Notes: generated by a model from the letters alone, not told the origin. Counted from the first letter of the stretch, positions 42,661 to 51,487 are shown. The stretch: 64,000 bases of DNA from JBGNFV01 sp049645705 (GCA_049645705.1 JBARUK010000008.1:3026-67025); one strand, 5' to 3'. Program-made: numbers and translations.

Positions 42661-44553
42661 TTAATAAAGGACTCTGAACCTTATGGTCTGCTCTATGGCT
42701 CTCAGGTCTTTGATCACATCCTTATTATAGGCCTTATCTATGTCTGTGATCACATATCCGATGGTCTCATTCGTTTTCAGATACTGCCCCACAATGTTGA
42801 TATCATGACTGAAGAGGACCTGGTTTATTCTTGCCAGAATACCAGGGGTGTTGTGGTGAATATGGATAAGGCGATGCGCATTTTCCAGCAGGGGTAGCTG
42901 CAGATTAGGAAAATTTTTACTGTTTGTGGTACTTCCGGTATTGATATAATCAATGATCTTTCCGGGTACAAACCCTGCTATGTTCTCCTGCGCCTCCTGG
43001 GTGCTGCCTCCGATATGCGGTGATAGCATGAGGTTGGGTAGTCCGCGCAGCGGCGACTGAAACTCTTCCTTATTCGTTTTGGGCTCTTGGGGAAATACAT
43101 CGACTGCGGCACCGCCGAGCTTACCGCTGGTAAGTTCCTCGCTGAGCGCATCTATATCCACTACATGACCGCGGGACAGGTTCAGAAAAATGGCCCCGTC
43201 TTTCATTTGGTCAAATTCCTTTTTCCCTATTAGGTTTTCATTACTCTCGCGGCCGTCTACATGCAGGGTCATGATATCCGAAACAGACAGAAGTTCATCC
43301 AGGGAGCTGCATTTGGTAGCATTGCCAAGAGCCAGCTTTTCCACCACATCGTAGTAGTATACCTTCATGCCCATGTTTTCGGCCAGTACAGATAGCTGTG
43401 AGCCGATGTTGCCATACCCGACTATTCCCAGTTTTTTTCCACGCACTTCAAAGCTTCCGCTGGCAGATTTGTTCCACTGCCCTTTGTGCATTTGGGCCGA
43501 GCGGTCAGGCAGACGCCTCATCAGCATGATTATCTGACCTATTGCCATCTCCACTACAGAGCGTGTATTACTGAAAGGCGCATTGAATACGGCGATGCCT
43601 TTTTTGAGGCAGCTTTCCAGTTCTATCTGGTTGGTACCGATACAGAAAGCACTCACTACCATCAGGCGGTTAGCGTTTTCCAGTACCTTTGCGGTCACGT
43701 GTGTCTTAGACCGTATGCCGAGGATGGTCACGTCTTTGATACGTTCGCTCAGCTCTTCTTCATCCATGGCCCCGGGGTGTACCTCTACGTTGTAGCCTTC
43801 TTCCTGCATGAGGTTCAGTGCCTGCGGGTGGATGTTTTCCAGCAGCAGCACATTTATGCGGTTTTTGGGGTAAGATATGGCTTTGTTCATCTTATTTACG
43901 TATAAAAATTCGTCCAGACTGGGAGTAATATGGTCGGCCTTCTCGGTGACCTTGGCACGTTCTACATTTTCGGTAAATGCATAGAAGCGATTGGCAAGTC
44001 CGGAGGCTTTGATCTCATAGTCCGTATAGCCATCACCAATTACGTAAACATCTCCGTCCAGGTCCAGGCGGCGAAGTGTCTCTACCTTGCCATTGTTCTT
44101 ACTTAGTAGGTTGTCTTTGTCAAAACCGGATATCCTACCATCCTCACTGAATGTAAAGCGGTTTGCAAACACATTTTCAGGCTTGATGCCATACTCTGTG
44201 ACTATGGGTGTGATAAATTCGGAAAAGCCATTGGAGAGGATGAAAATGTGGTCCTTGTTAGTCTCAAAAAACTCACGGTTGCGCTTGAAACTTTCCGAAA
44301 CTTTCAGCCTGAGCCTGTCTACCAACTGGCTCAGATCGTTTTTATGGGCATCCAGTAGTTCCACACGCTTTTCCAGCGATTCTCTGAATGACATACCCCC
44401 GTCCATGCCCTGGTCGGTTATGTCTTTTATCTTTTGTAGTCTTTCCTCCTTCTCAGGATGGTTGGCCAGGCTTATCTCTCCCAGTACATCCAGGGCTTCG
44501 ACCTGTGTAAAAGTGCTGTCGAAATCAATAATAAAGAATTTGTTCGCTTCCAT
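42661..44553 (-). CDS. fused HAD phosphatase (SerB-like) and phosphoglycerate dehydrogenase (SerA) with ACT domain
   Basis: A 630-residue fusion. Residues 1-220 are a HAD-IB phosphatase: DFDSTFT with Asp10 and Asp12, ILSNGF (motif II) and GDGYTDYE (motif III). Residues about 232-540 are a D-3-phosphoglycerate dehydrogenase: VEMAIGQIIMLMRRLP, KKLGIVGYGNIGSQLSVLAE, LSRGHVVDIDAL, and the catalytic His in LSPHIGGSTQEAQENIAG. Residues about 560-630 are an ACT domain (HHNTPGILARINQVLF). The protein would join the first and last steps of phosphorylated serine synthesis; the transaminase step may come from the class V aminotransferase at 37824. ACT suggests serine feedback. Confidence 0.88.
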   Translation of the reverse strand: MEANKFFIIDFDSTFTQVEALDVLGEISLANHPEKEERLQKIKDITDQGMDGGMSFRESLEKRVELLDAHKNDLSQLVDRLRLKVSESFKRNREFFETNKDHIFILSNGFSEFITPIVTEYGIKPENVFANRFTFSEDGRISGFDKDNLLSKNNGKVETLRRLDLDGDVYVIGDGYTDYEIKASGLANRFYAFTENVERAKVTEKADHITPSLDEFLYVNKMNKAISYPKNRINVLLLENIHPQALNLMQEEGYNVEVHPGAMDEEELSERIKDVTILGIRSKTHVTAKVLENANRLMVVSAFCIGTNQIELESCLKKGIAVFNAPFSNTRSVVEMAIGQIIMLMRRLPDRSAQMHKGQWNKSASGSFEVRGKKLGIVGYGNIGSQLSVLAENMGMKVYYYDVVEKLALGNATKCSSLDELLSVSDIMTLHVDGRESNENLIGKKEFDQMKDGAIFLNLSRGHVVDIDALSEELTSGKLGGAAVDVFPQEPKTNKEEFQSPLRGLPNLMLSPHIGGSTQEAQENIAGFVPGKIIDYINTGSTTNSKNFPNLQLPLLENAHRLIHIHHNTPGILARINQVLFSHDINIVGQYLKTNETIGYVITDIDKAYNKDVIKDLRAIEQTIRFRVLY

Positions 44554-44892
44554 GCGATTTGGTTATGAGCTAAGATTAATAATCTTCCGGGTTTATTGTT
44601 GCTCATCATTCTTTGTACCGGCTAACATATCAAAATATTTTCTTCTACTCAATCTCAGAGCGGTCAATAATTTGCCGGTAGTATATAAGGCAATAAAACC
44701 TCACCCTATTAAAGCGGTTAGTGGTCAATTGTTTGTGGTGGAGCAGGCAATAGTTTCTATGACATAGTTTAAAGGCTATTTGCAAAACCATAGGGTTTAC
44801 ACTCTGCGTTGCTTACATGATGACAAAGAGGATAAACGGATTTTGCTGCAAATTCCCATTCACGGGTTAGTGCAAAAAATGGAGGGTACAGG

Positions 44893-44964
44893 TTATCCAC
44901 ACTTAGCTTATAGGATAAGCATAGGATATGCATAAGATACCCATAGCATCGCTATAGGGCATGT
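44893..44964. repeat. DnaA-box-like site plus five tandem degenerate 11-bp repeats
   Basis: TTATCCACA at 44893-44901 is a perfect DnaA-box consensus. From 44910 come five contiguous 11-mers: ATAGGATAAGC, ATAGGATATGC, ATAAGATACCC, ATAGCATCGCT, ATAGGGCATGT (44910-44964). They lie within the 530-bp gene-free stretch 44554-45083 upstream of the SerB-SerA gene. The spacing is close to one helical turn. A single DnaA box can occur by chance; no dnaA gene or AT-rich unwinding element is close. Confidence 0.5.
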
Positions 44965-45083
44965 ACACGGAATAATGCAAACACGTAATACATTGCTGTT
45001 CTGAAAGACCTTATATTTCAGAGAAGCGGTGACCTGTTCCTTACCGGATAAGAGAAGGGCAGATAATTACTGTGCGAAGGTGC

Positions 45084-46079
45084 TTATTCACTATCGGTAT
45101 CTTCCTCTTCCGAAGCTAGGTGTGGCTTGGCCGGGCTTCCCACCGTAGCATTATTAAGTGAGATGGCCGCGTCCGGGTTTGCTGTGCGCAGGTGCAGGTC
45201 ACGCTGAGGGAAAGGTATCTCGATGCCGTGCTGGGCGAATTTCTTGAAGATAGCAAAATACAGTTCGCTTCTCAGTACCCTTGGACGGTTAATGTATTCG
45301 GATGTCCACACCCGAAGGTGAAAAATGAGGGCGCTGTCGCCGAAACTGTCAAATAGTACGTCCGGCGCCGGATTGGTAAGCACACCTTTGTTTTCTGCCA
45401 CTACTTCCATCAGCAGTTCACGAACGCGGTCGGGACTCTCACGATAGGCTACGCCCACCGGGTAGCGAAACCTGACCATACGGTCGTTATGGCTCCAGTT
45501 GATCACCTCTTTCTCAATAAACTGAGAGTTGGGTACGATCACGGAGATATTATCATTGGTCACCACCGTAGTAGAGCGGGCACTGATGTTGACCACATCA
45601 CCGTTGATGTCACCTACTTCGATGCGGTCTCCCACCTTGATCGGCCGCTCGAACAGTATGATAATGCCCGAAATAAAGTTATTGGTGATATTCTGCAGGC
45701 CAAAACCGATACCAACACCAAGGGCACCGGCCAGTATACCCAGGGCGCTGAGGTCTATACCAATGGATGAGATGATGATAAAGAAACCGGCTACGAGGAC
45801 AATGTACCGGAATATAGTGCCTATGCTCTCTCTGACCCCTATATCGAGCCTGTACCGGGTAAGTATGCGATACACCAGCACACGCTGGAGACGCCCCACC
45901 ATATAAAACAGGGCTACCAGTGCCAGTACCAGGAAGATAATGGTAAGCAGGCTTACCTGTGACTCACCGATGTCAAACAGTGTATAGCCGAAAAAGTCCT
46001 TTATCCTGGTCCAGATCTCAGAGGTAGAAAGCTGGTCCCATTGTTCTATGATAGCATCATCCATACTTACAGAGAGCAA
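45084..46079 (-). CDS. small-conductance mechanosensitive channel (MscS family)
   Basis: A 331-residue protein with three N-terminal membrane helices (LLTIIFLVLALVALFYMVGR, YIVLVAGFFIIISSIGIDL, and the pore helix LGILAGALGVGIGFGLQNITNNFISGIIILFERP). The conserved pore motif is followed by the beta domain VGDRIEVGDINGDVVNISARSTTVVT and an alpha/beta C-terminus. The acidic tail (ASEEEDTDSE) is unusual in length. Role: tension-gated osmotic safety valve in the inner membrane. It follows queA by 34 bases in the same direction. Confidence 0.9.
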   Translation of the reverse strand: MLSVSMDDAIIEQWDQLSTSEIWTRIKDFFGYTLFDIGESQVSLLTIIFLVLALVALFYMVGRLQRVLVYRILTRYRLDIGVRESIGTIFRYIVLVAGFFIIISSIGIDLSALGILAGALGVGIGFGLQNITNNFISGIIILFERPIKVGDRIEVGDINGDVVNISARSTTVVTNDNISVIVPNSQFIEKEVINWSHNDRMVRFRYPVGVAYRESPDRVRELLMEVVAENKGVLTNPAPDVLFDSFGDSALIFHLRVWTSEYINRPRVLRSELYFAIFKKFAQHGIEIPFPQRDLHLRTANPDAAISLNNATVGSPAKPHLASEEEDTDSE

Positions 46080-46113
46080 TTTAATGATTTACGCGCAGAT
46101 ACCTACCCGGCGA

Positions 46114-47325
46114 CTACGGAAGTAGCAGGCTCGAATCCCCATAACTGAGGAAACGGTAGTCATTTCTCATGGCCTCACCGTATACCCGGCGCCAGTCTTT
46201 ACCTATAAAGGCCGCTACCAGGAGAATAAGCGTACTGCCTGGCAGGTGGAAGTTCGTAACCAGGCCCTTACATACCCTGAAGGTATAGCCCGGAACAATA
46301 AATATTTCGGTATGTCCCAGCAAGCTATCGGTTTTGTCGCGATCCATGCGGTTCAGTACCGCCTTCATAGCCACCTTCAAGGTAGGCAGGGTGAAGTCCT
46401 CTCGTTCGTAGGCCACCAGTTTGGGTATAGAAAAGGGTGCGTCCGGGGCCTCAAGCAGAAGAACACCATACCAGTACAGGCTTTCCAGTGTGCGCATGCT
46501 GGTGGTGCCCACGGCTATCACCGGTTTGTTGCTAAGCAGAGAGTGTATATTGTCCCTGCTTACCACTATCTGCTCCGAATGCATAGGGTGCTCTGTTACC
46601 GTATCACTTTTTATAGGCTGAAAGGTGCCTGCCCCTACATGCAGGGTCAGAAAATCTTCCGTAATGCCCGAAGCTTTCAGTTCTTCCAGGATAGGGTCGG
46701 TAAAGTGCAGACCGGCAGTGGGCGCAGCCACTGCACCTTTCTCTTTAGAGTATACCGTCTGGTAGCGTTTGCGATCCTGCTCTACAGGGTCACGGTTCAG
46801 GTAGGGAGGGAGGGGTACCGTACCCGAGGCCTCTACCAGGTCTACAAATTTTACAGAAGGGTTGTCCCAGGTAAATCGTACGATCAGGTTCTTCCGATCT
46901 TCCAGAAATGCCGAAAGGCGCGTGCGGCCGTTGGGGGTGTCTACGTGAACCTCCAGCGTCTGGCCTTCCCGCCATCTTTTCAGTCGACCTATCATGCACT
47001 TCCATGTGACAGAACCTGTAGCCGCCATAGCTTCTGAAATAACATGAGAGGGGGCCTCCGGCTGAAGAAGGAATACTTCCACGATTGCCCCGCCGGATTT
47101 TTGAAAATACATCCTGGCGGGTATCACCCGAGTATTATTAAAAAACAGCAGAGAATCGCCGGGAAGGTGGGCCCCGATATCTTTAAACACGTAGTGACTG
47201 ACATCTCCACCTTTGTATACCAGCAGTTTACTCTCATCGCGCTTTTCCAGCGGGTGTTTTGCCACCCGTTCGTCCGGCAGGTCAAAAAGGTAATCGATCA
47301 GTTCTATGTCCTGAAGTTGCTGCAT
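46114..47325 (-). CDS. queA: S-adenosylmethionine:tRNA ribosyltransferase-isomerase QueA
   Basis: A 403-residue protein. QueA family motifs: LLFFNNTRVIPARMY, YQTVYSKEKGAVAAPTAGLHFT, TLHVGAGTFQPIKSDTVTEHPMHSE, VGTTSMRTLESL and VCKGLVTNFHLPGSTLILLVAAFIG. Reaction: transfers and isomerises the ribosyl group of SAM onto preQ1 in tRNA, forming epoxyqueuosine. It is encoded upstream of mscS and probably shares its transcript. Confidence 0.94.
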   Translation of the reverse strand: MQQLQDIELIDYLFDLPDERVAKHPLEKRDESKLLVYKGGDVSHYVFKDIGAHLPGDSLLFFNNTRVIPARMYFQKSGGAIVEVFLLQPEAPSHVISEAMAATGSVTWKCMIGRLKRWREGQTLEVHVDTPNGRTRLSAFLEDRKNLIVRFTWDNPSVKFVDLVEASGTVPLPPYLNRDPVEQDRKRYQTVYSKEKGAVAAPTAGLHFTDPILEELKASGITEDFLTLHVGAGTFQPIKSDTVTEHPMHSEQIVVSRDNIHSLLSNKPVIAVGTTSMRTLESLYWYGVLLLEAPDAPFSIPKLVAYEREDFTLPTLKVAMKAVLNRMDRDKTDSLLGHTEIFIVPGYTFRVCKGLVTNFHLPGSTLILLVAAFIGKDWRRVYGEAMRNDYRFLSYGDSSLLLP

Positions 47326-47469
47326 GAAGTATGGTTCTGAAATAAAAATGACTGCAAATATAGTAGCAGACGTGGCATTTTTCTAACCACTCTCATGATT
47401 TGACATCAACACTTACGGCTTGCTCCTGTTTATGAAGCAGAAATCACGAATATAAAACAGTAGACGTTT

Positions 47470-47904
47470 ATGGCAGAGAATAACCCCACATACACCGCTT
47501 CGGCTACCACAGTCGGAGGCAGAAACGGGCGAATAAAAACAAGTGACGGAATAATAGACCTGGAAAGCCGCCTGCCGAAAGAGTTTGGCGGGCCCGGAGG
47601 AGAATATACCAATCCTGAAATGCTGTTCGCAGCAGGCTACTCCAGTTGTTACGGTAGTGCCGTAAAGCTTGTATCTGAAAAGATGGGGGTGGAGGCTAAG
47701 CCCGAAGATATTTCCGTAACCACGGACGTTACCCTTATGAAAGACCCTGCCGACGGTGGGTTTAAACTTGGTGTAAAGATCACGTTGGGTATAGACGGAG
47801 TAGACAACGATAAGGTGAAAGCGATAGCTGAAAAGGCTAACGAAGTTTGCCCTTACAGCAAAGCGGTACGAGGTAATGTAGATGTGGAAGTGGCCACTAA
47901 GTAG
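47470..47904 (+). CDS. ohr: Ohr family organic hydroperoxide resistance protein
   Basis: A 144-residue protein of Ohr/OsmC fold. The catalytic pair is Cys60 (AAGYSSCYGSAVKLVSE) and Cys127 (KANEVCPYSKAVRGN); Arg18 and the PEMLFAAGYSSC context match Ohr. Role: thiol-dependent reduction of organic hydroperoxides. Monocistronic. No OhrR-type regulator adjoins it. A repeat array lies downstream between its end and the convergent gene. Confidence 0.92.
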   Translation: MAENNPTYTASATTVGGRNGRIKTSDGIIDLESRLPKEFGGPGGEYTNPEMLFAAGYSSCYGSAVKLVSEKMGVEAKPEDISVTTDVTLMKDPADGGFKLGVKITLGIDGVDNDKVKAIAEKANEVCPYSKAVRGNVDVEVATK

Positions 47905-47954
47905 TCACACATAAAGTTGTTAAGTGGCACGAATCCTAAGTAAGGGAAATTACT

Positions 47955-48061
47955 TGTAGCAAAAGCACCTGTAGCAATTTGTTTTGCTACAGGTGGAAGT
48001 GCTACAGATTTGTAGCAGTTGTGTTGTAGCATTTTTTTTTGCTACAAAGAAGTTTGCTACA
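47955..48061. repeat. symmetric array of eight TGTAGCA/TGCTACA heptamers
   Basis: Heptamer starts are 47955, 47970 (TGTAGCA), 47985, 48000 (TGCTACA), 48011, 48025 (TGTAGCA), 48040 and 48055 (TGCTACA). Steps are 15, 15, 15, 11, 14, 15 and 15. Two hairpins result: CACCTGTAGCAA/TTGCTACAGGTG (47966-47995, loop 6) and TTGTAGCA/TGCTACAA (48024-48047, loop of 8 T). The array lies between the convergent 3' ends of ohr and the kinase-like gene. The rest of 48062-48178 holds no gene. Confidence 0.7.
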
Positions 48062-48178
48062 GTCTTACAGTATTTATTTTTTTACTAAAACCTTTTTCTA
48101 CACCCATCACATGGGTTGGGGTGCCCTCCCGCTTCTGGACCTTAGCTTGACAACTAGGCTGTTGCCGGAAGGCTTTTT

Positions 48179-49024
48179 TTATGCCGCGGAGGCTTCGGTC
48201 AGGGGTATTCGAGCCTGCAGGTGAAGTCCCCCATGATAGTTAAGCGGCCCTGTAAATTTGCCCTTGAGGTATTTCTTGACTATCATTCTCACGAATAGAA
48301 AATTGAACGGCCAGCTCGATGGTGGTTGCAGTAGCAGATCCACATTCGTATAGGACTCATCGTCATCATAGATATCCACTACCAGCTCCTTATCACGGTA
48401 GGTAAGGTCCATGATTATATTGTTCCCCGTCCGGTTGTAGGACATTTCGATGAGCAGCAGCATACACCCTTCAGCTATCTGTTTCTCAAGCCTCGGGTCT
48501 AAACGACGGTCCGGCTCATTACAGTTTACATCCACTCTTAGGTTGAGATCATCCAGGTCGTCTGCAAATACAGAGCTTAGGGAGGCAAATACGCCTTCTT
48601 CTTCTACCAAGGAGTACCGGAGCAGTTCATTTAGGGTTCGTAATACATTATCCAGCCGCTTAAATAGAGTCTGTATCTCCTCCATTGCCTGTGTGTTGCC
48701 TGTCTCTGTGATCCAGGTGAACTCTTCCAGCTTGCGCTTGATCTGAATATGAGGCTTAGCATAGCCTACCTGTATCAGTTCTGCGATGATCTTCTTGCTC
48801 GCTTCAGTATAAGCAGACCGGTCATATGAAATTTCTGAATAATTACCGGCAAGCCACAGATAGATCATTTCCTGTTCCAGGCGATTGTCGCATAGCTTAA
48901 CAATGTCCTGAAGGATACGCTTGTTTTGCCAGTTAAGATAGGAGGGTACCAGCACTACCAATGCAAATGCCAGTGGAACGATGGAAAAGATGGAGTAGAT
49001 AACCAGGTCTGGCGACAGGTTCAT
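48179..49024 (-). CDS. membrane-anchored degenerate histidine-kinase-like protein
   Basis: A 281-residue protein. One N-terminal membrane helix (IYSIFSIVPLAFALVVLVPSYLNW) is followed by a helical region that resembles the DHp hairpin of HisKA_3 kinases (about 95-150), though no His is placed where a phosphoacceptor would be. The next part resembles an ATPase domain with missing motifs: the N-box position reads LLLIEMSYNRTGN and the G1-like region reads LVVDIYDDDES with no DNG. The C-terminus GGLHLQARIPL fits the last strand of an HATPase domain. I read this as a kinase-derived, probably inactive protein. It is transcribed separately from the TPR gene upstream, with a terminator between. Confidence 0.55.
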   Translation of the reverse strand: MNLSPDLVIYSIFSIVPLAFALVVLVPSYLNWQNKRILQDIVKLCDNRLEQEMIYLWLAGNYSEISYDRSAYTEASKKIIAELIQVGYAKPHIQIKRKLEEFTWITETGNTQAMEEIQTLFKRLDNVLRTLNELLRYSLVEEEGVFASLSSVFADDLDDLNLRVDVNCNEPDRRLDPRLEKQIAEGCMLLLIEMSYNRTGNNIIMDLTYRDKELVVDIYDDDESYTNVDLLLQPPSSWPFNFLFVRMIVKKYLKGKFTGPLNYHGGLHLQARIPLTEASAA

Positions 49025-49100
49025 GATGTTTAGTTTTCTTCGATTAAATTACAATTAAATACATTTAATGTATATAAACGTAAATGTGAAGAAAAAAAAT

Positions 49101-49122
49101 AAAGCCAGATTACTCTGGCTTT
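49101..49122 (-). terminator. intrinsic terminator of the TPR lipoprotein gene
   Basis: AAAGCCAGA and TCTGGCTTT around TTAC; T run on the minus strand. Confidence 0.8.
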
Positions 49123-49149
49123 ACATTCAAGGGGAATATTTTCTGACAG

Positions 49150-50622
49150 TTAGATCTTTTCTCCCGAGCCGTATTTCTGCAGTATCTCACTGCTGTTGTT
49201 CAGAAAGTCTTTACTGAGTTTGCGGAGATCATTGGAAGCGCGGAAGTTATTAATAAACCCGACAGACAGAGACACACCGGCTACAATCAATAATAGCAGA
49301 AATGCTACTACCAGGCCTCTTGTGAGGTTAAGCTTTTCTACCTGGGCCTGCTCCAGTCCCAGTGCAGCCTTGTCCAGCTCCAGGCGGTTGGCAGCCTGTG
49401 TTTCTTCATGCTCTGCTTCGATCTGCGTCATGCCCACCATATCGTTTTTGCGGCGGCGATCCAGTTCCAGATTGGCCTGCTCAAACTTGTACCGGTACAG
49501 ATCGGAAGAGTTTCCGAGTGCATCGGCTACATTGTAGGCATGTTTGAAGAACTCATCGGTATCGATCTTTCTGGCAGAGGCAGTATACTCCAGGCCATAC
49601 TCGATAGCCACCCTTGCTTTGGTTAGCTGCCCAAGATTAGTATGATGCCATGCAAGCTGGCCGTAAACTTCCATCAGTTTATCTTCCATCTTCAGTTCAC
49701 GGAAGATGGTTTCGGCTTCGGTAAGATAGGCATAACCGGCGGAGTGATTGCCTTTGTGCCCTTCCAGATAACTGAGGTTGAGTTTTACGTTGCCCTTCTG
49801 CACATCAGAGTTTGCTTCAAGAGCATATTTTTGTGCCTGCTCCAGTTTTTCTTTAGCCTGATCGTAGTCACCTAAGCGTACCAGGTTATACCCCATTACG
49901 TTCAGGCCGTCTGCTACGTTCTCATAGTCACCGGCATTCAGGGCCTGAGCAGAGCTCTTTCCAAAATATTCGTTCGATTTACGGAAGTTGCCTTCCCACA
50001 GAAGGATATTTCCGTACTGCTCCATGGCAGCTATATAGATAAGATCGTACTCCCCTTTCTCAGCCAGCTTGAATGCTTTTTCCAGGTAGTCTTTGGCCTG
50101 GCTGTATTGGAAGGTTTTAGATTTGATAAGACCCAGGGTATAGTAAGTATTGCTCAGCCCCTTATCATTATCGATACCCTCTTCGTAGAGTGCTTTTGCT
50201 TTGATAAGAAATCGGAAGGCATCCGAGTATCTCTCTTCATTGTAAAAGGTTACCCCCTTATTATAATAGTACCTGGACAGAGCAGTCTGGCTTTCTTTCT
50301 GCTTCATTACCTTACTGTATTCCTCCAGGTAATGATGGGCCTTATCCATGTCCTTATATTGGTAAAGGTAGATGGAGGTAAGTATACTGTAGGCTCGTAG
50401 TTCTCCTTCCGTATACTGAAGGGACTGGCTTGCAGACAGTCCTTTCAGAGCAACCTGAAGGCTTTGGTCGGGGTTTTCGTTTTTGGTTTGACTGGCTTCA
50501 TCCAATAAGGAATGAATGCTGATTTTATTTAAAGGAGCTCTTTCAAGCTCCTTTTCAATATCTGATTGGCAGCCTGCAAGCAAAGCAAACAGGCACATAG
50601 CTGATAGAATTTTGAGTTTCAT
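49150..50622 (-). CDS. TPR-repeat lipoprotein with C-terminal membrane segment
   Basis: A 490-residue protein. A lipoprotein signal (ILSAMCLFALLAGCQSD, Cys18) is followed by eight or so TPRs (about 70-370; e.g. GLSNTYYTLGLIKSKTFQYSQAKDYLEKAF), a coiled coil (about 385-425) and a membrane helix near 428-450 (GLVVAFLLLLIVAGVSLSVGF), then about 35 residues. It has the sensor half of TPR-histidine kinases such as the one at 7765 but no kinase domain. The start overlaps the stop of the small peptide gene upstream by 4 bases (ATGA). A peptide-receptor role is suggested by this coupling (inference). Confidence 0.7.
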   Translation of the reverse strand: MKLKILSAMCLFALLAGCQSDIEKELERAPLNKISIHSLLDEASQTKNENPDQSLQVALKGLSASQSLQYTEGELRAYSILTSIYLYQYKDMDKAHHYLEEYSKVMKQKESQTALSRYYYNKGVTFYNEERYSDAFRFLIKAKALYEEGIDNDKGLSNTYYTLGLIKSKTFQYSQAKDYLEKAFKLAEKGEYDLIYIAAMEQYGNILLWEGNFRKSNEYFGKSSAQALNAGDYENVADGLNVMGYNLVRLGDYDQAKEKLEQAQKYALEANSDVQKGNVKLNLSYLEGHKGNHSAGYAYLTEAETIFRELKMEDKLMEVYGQLAWHHTNLGQLTKARVAIEYGLEYTASARKIDTDEFFKHAYNVADALGNSSDLYRYKFEQANLELDRRRKNDMVGMTQIEAEHEETQAANRLELDKAALGLEQAQVEKLNLTRGLVVAFLLLLIVAGVSLSVGFINNFRASNDLRKLSKDFLNNSSEILQKYGSGEKI

Positions 50623-50813
50623 ATGTTATGTAAAAAGCTTATCGACTGACAGGTTGTTTTATTGTTTCCTTCTTCCTCTTCACCACCTGATGGGGGCTCG
50701 TTTATAGGAGGAGGAGTGGCCCCTGCGCCGGTTCCGGCTTTGACATTCATCGCCTTCGCATTTTCTAATTGAAAGGCAGACCACTTTTCTTCTAAAAATA
50801 AAGATTTAATCAT
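50619..50813 (-). CDS. candidate GG-type peptide precursor coupled to the TPR lipoprotein
   Basis: A 64-residue peptide. Its N-terminal half, EEKWSAFQLENAKAMNVKAGTG, has the FxL...M.V.xG spacing of natural-product precursor leaders. The C-terminal half is Pro/Gly/Glu-rich (TPPPINEPPSGGEEEEGNN) with one Cys in KTTCQS. The stop overlaps the start of the TPR lipoprotein by 4 bases, so both are translated together. No modification enzyme adjoins. Alternatives: a pheromone, an unmodified secreted peptide, or a chance short ORF; the overlap argues that it is real. Confidence 0.5.
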   Translation of the reverse strand: MIKSLFLEEKWSAFQLENAKAMNVKAGTGAGATPPPINEPPSGGEEEEGNNKTTCQSISFLHNI

Positions 50814-51316
50814 AGTATAATAAATAAATGGTGTTTTTTATTCAATTTTCTCATTTTACTAACACACCTGCATTCGCGTAATTATACCATTACACCAAAT
50901 TGCTTTACTGCCATAAAATCCATAGAAAATTATCTCAGGAGGGGATATAGCTGGTAAAGTCTAATCCACTGCACAGATTCTGTACAATATCATTTCTATA
51001 ACAAAGGCAGGAAACAGCAATTAATATTCGGTGTTTCAACCTTATCTAAGTGCAATAATAAGTTAAATATCTAAAAAATGAATAAAAAAGCCAAGAAAAG
51101 TTACTTGCCAAATGCCATGACTTAAAATGATTAGGATGCTGTAAAAGGTACCATCACATTCAAAATGGAATAATAATTCAAAAATTCAAAAAATAGATAT
51201 TTAGGCCAGTGACTACGAATAGATAGGGAAAGTGAAAAGAAATTGATAATTTCTGGAAGTGAGAGAGAAGAGCCTCTCTTAAATAGTCAACATTACTAAC
51301 TAAACTTTTGAATGCT
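50814..51316. other. 500-bp AT-rich gene-free stretch
   Basis: No convincing gene on either strand. It carries the promoter region of the peptide gene at 50813 (minus) and the leader of the pinensin-like gene at 51317. A weak hairpin (GAGAGA/TCTCTC, about 51272-51290) lies in the latter leader. Confidence 0.4.
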
Positions 51317-51487
51317 ATGAAAAAAAGAATGGACCTGTTTCGACTACGTGTGAAAAGCTTTGTTACACATATGCCAAACTGCGAACGGATAAAAGGTGGA
51401 AATACGCTGGCTATAGGATGCCGTACGAACAACCATCTGTGCAAGCCGGAAGATACAGAAACGGGTGACTGCCCCCTGCCGAACTAA
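51317..51487 (+). CDS. pinensin-like lanthipeptide precursor (orphan), copy 3
   Basis: A 56-residue peptide. MKKRMDLFRLRVKSFVTHMPN keeps the LxxLxVKSFVT core of the leaders at 26010 and 26335, here with a Lys-Gly-Gly motif (residues 26-28) before the core. Core: NTLAIGCRTNNHLCKPEDTETGDCPLPN, with three cysteines and four Thr. It lies 25 kb from the other two and again has no lanthipeptide enzymes beside it. Confidence 0.7.
   Translation: MKKRMDLFRLRVKSFVTHMPNCERIKGGNTLAIGCRTNNHLCKPEDTETGDCPLPN

Noticed and set aside
44087..44767. 226-codon plus-strand ORF
   Set aside because: Mostly antisense to the SerB-SerA gene, with no family features.
47955..48061. CRISPR array
   Set aside because: The repeat units are 7 bp, inverted in pairs, and there are no spacers or cas genes.
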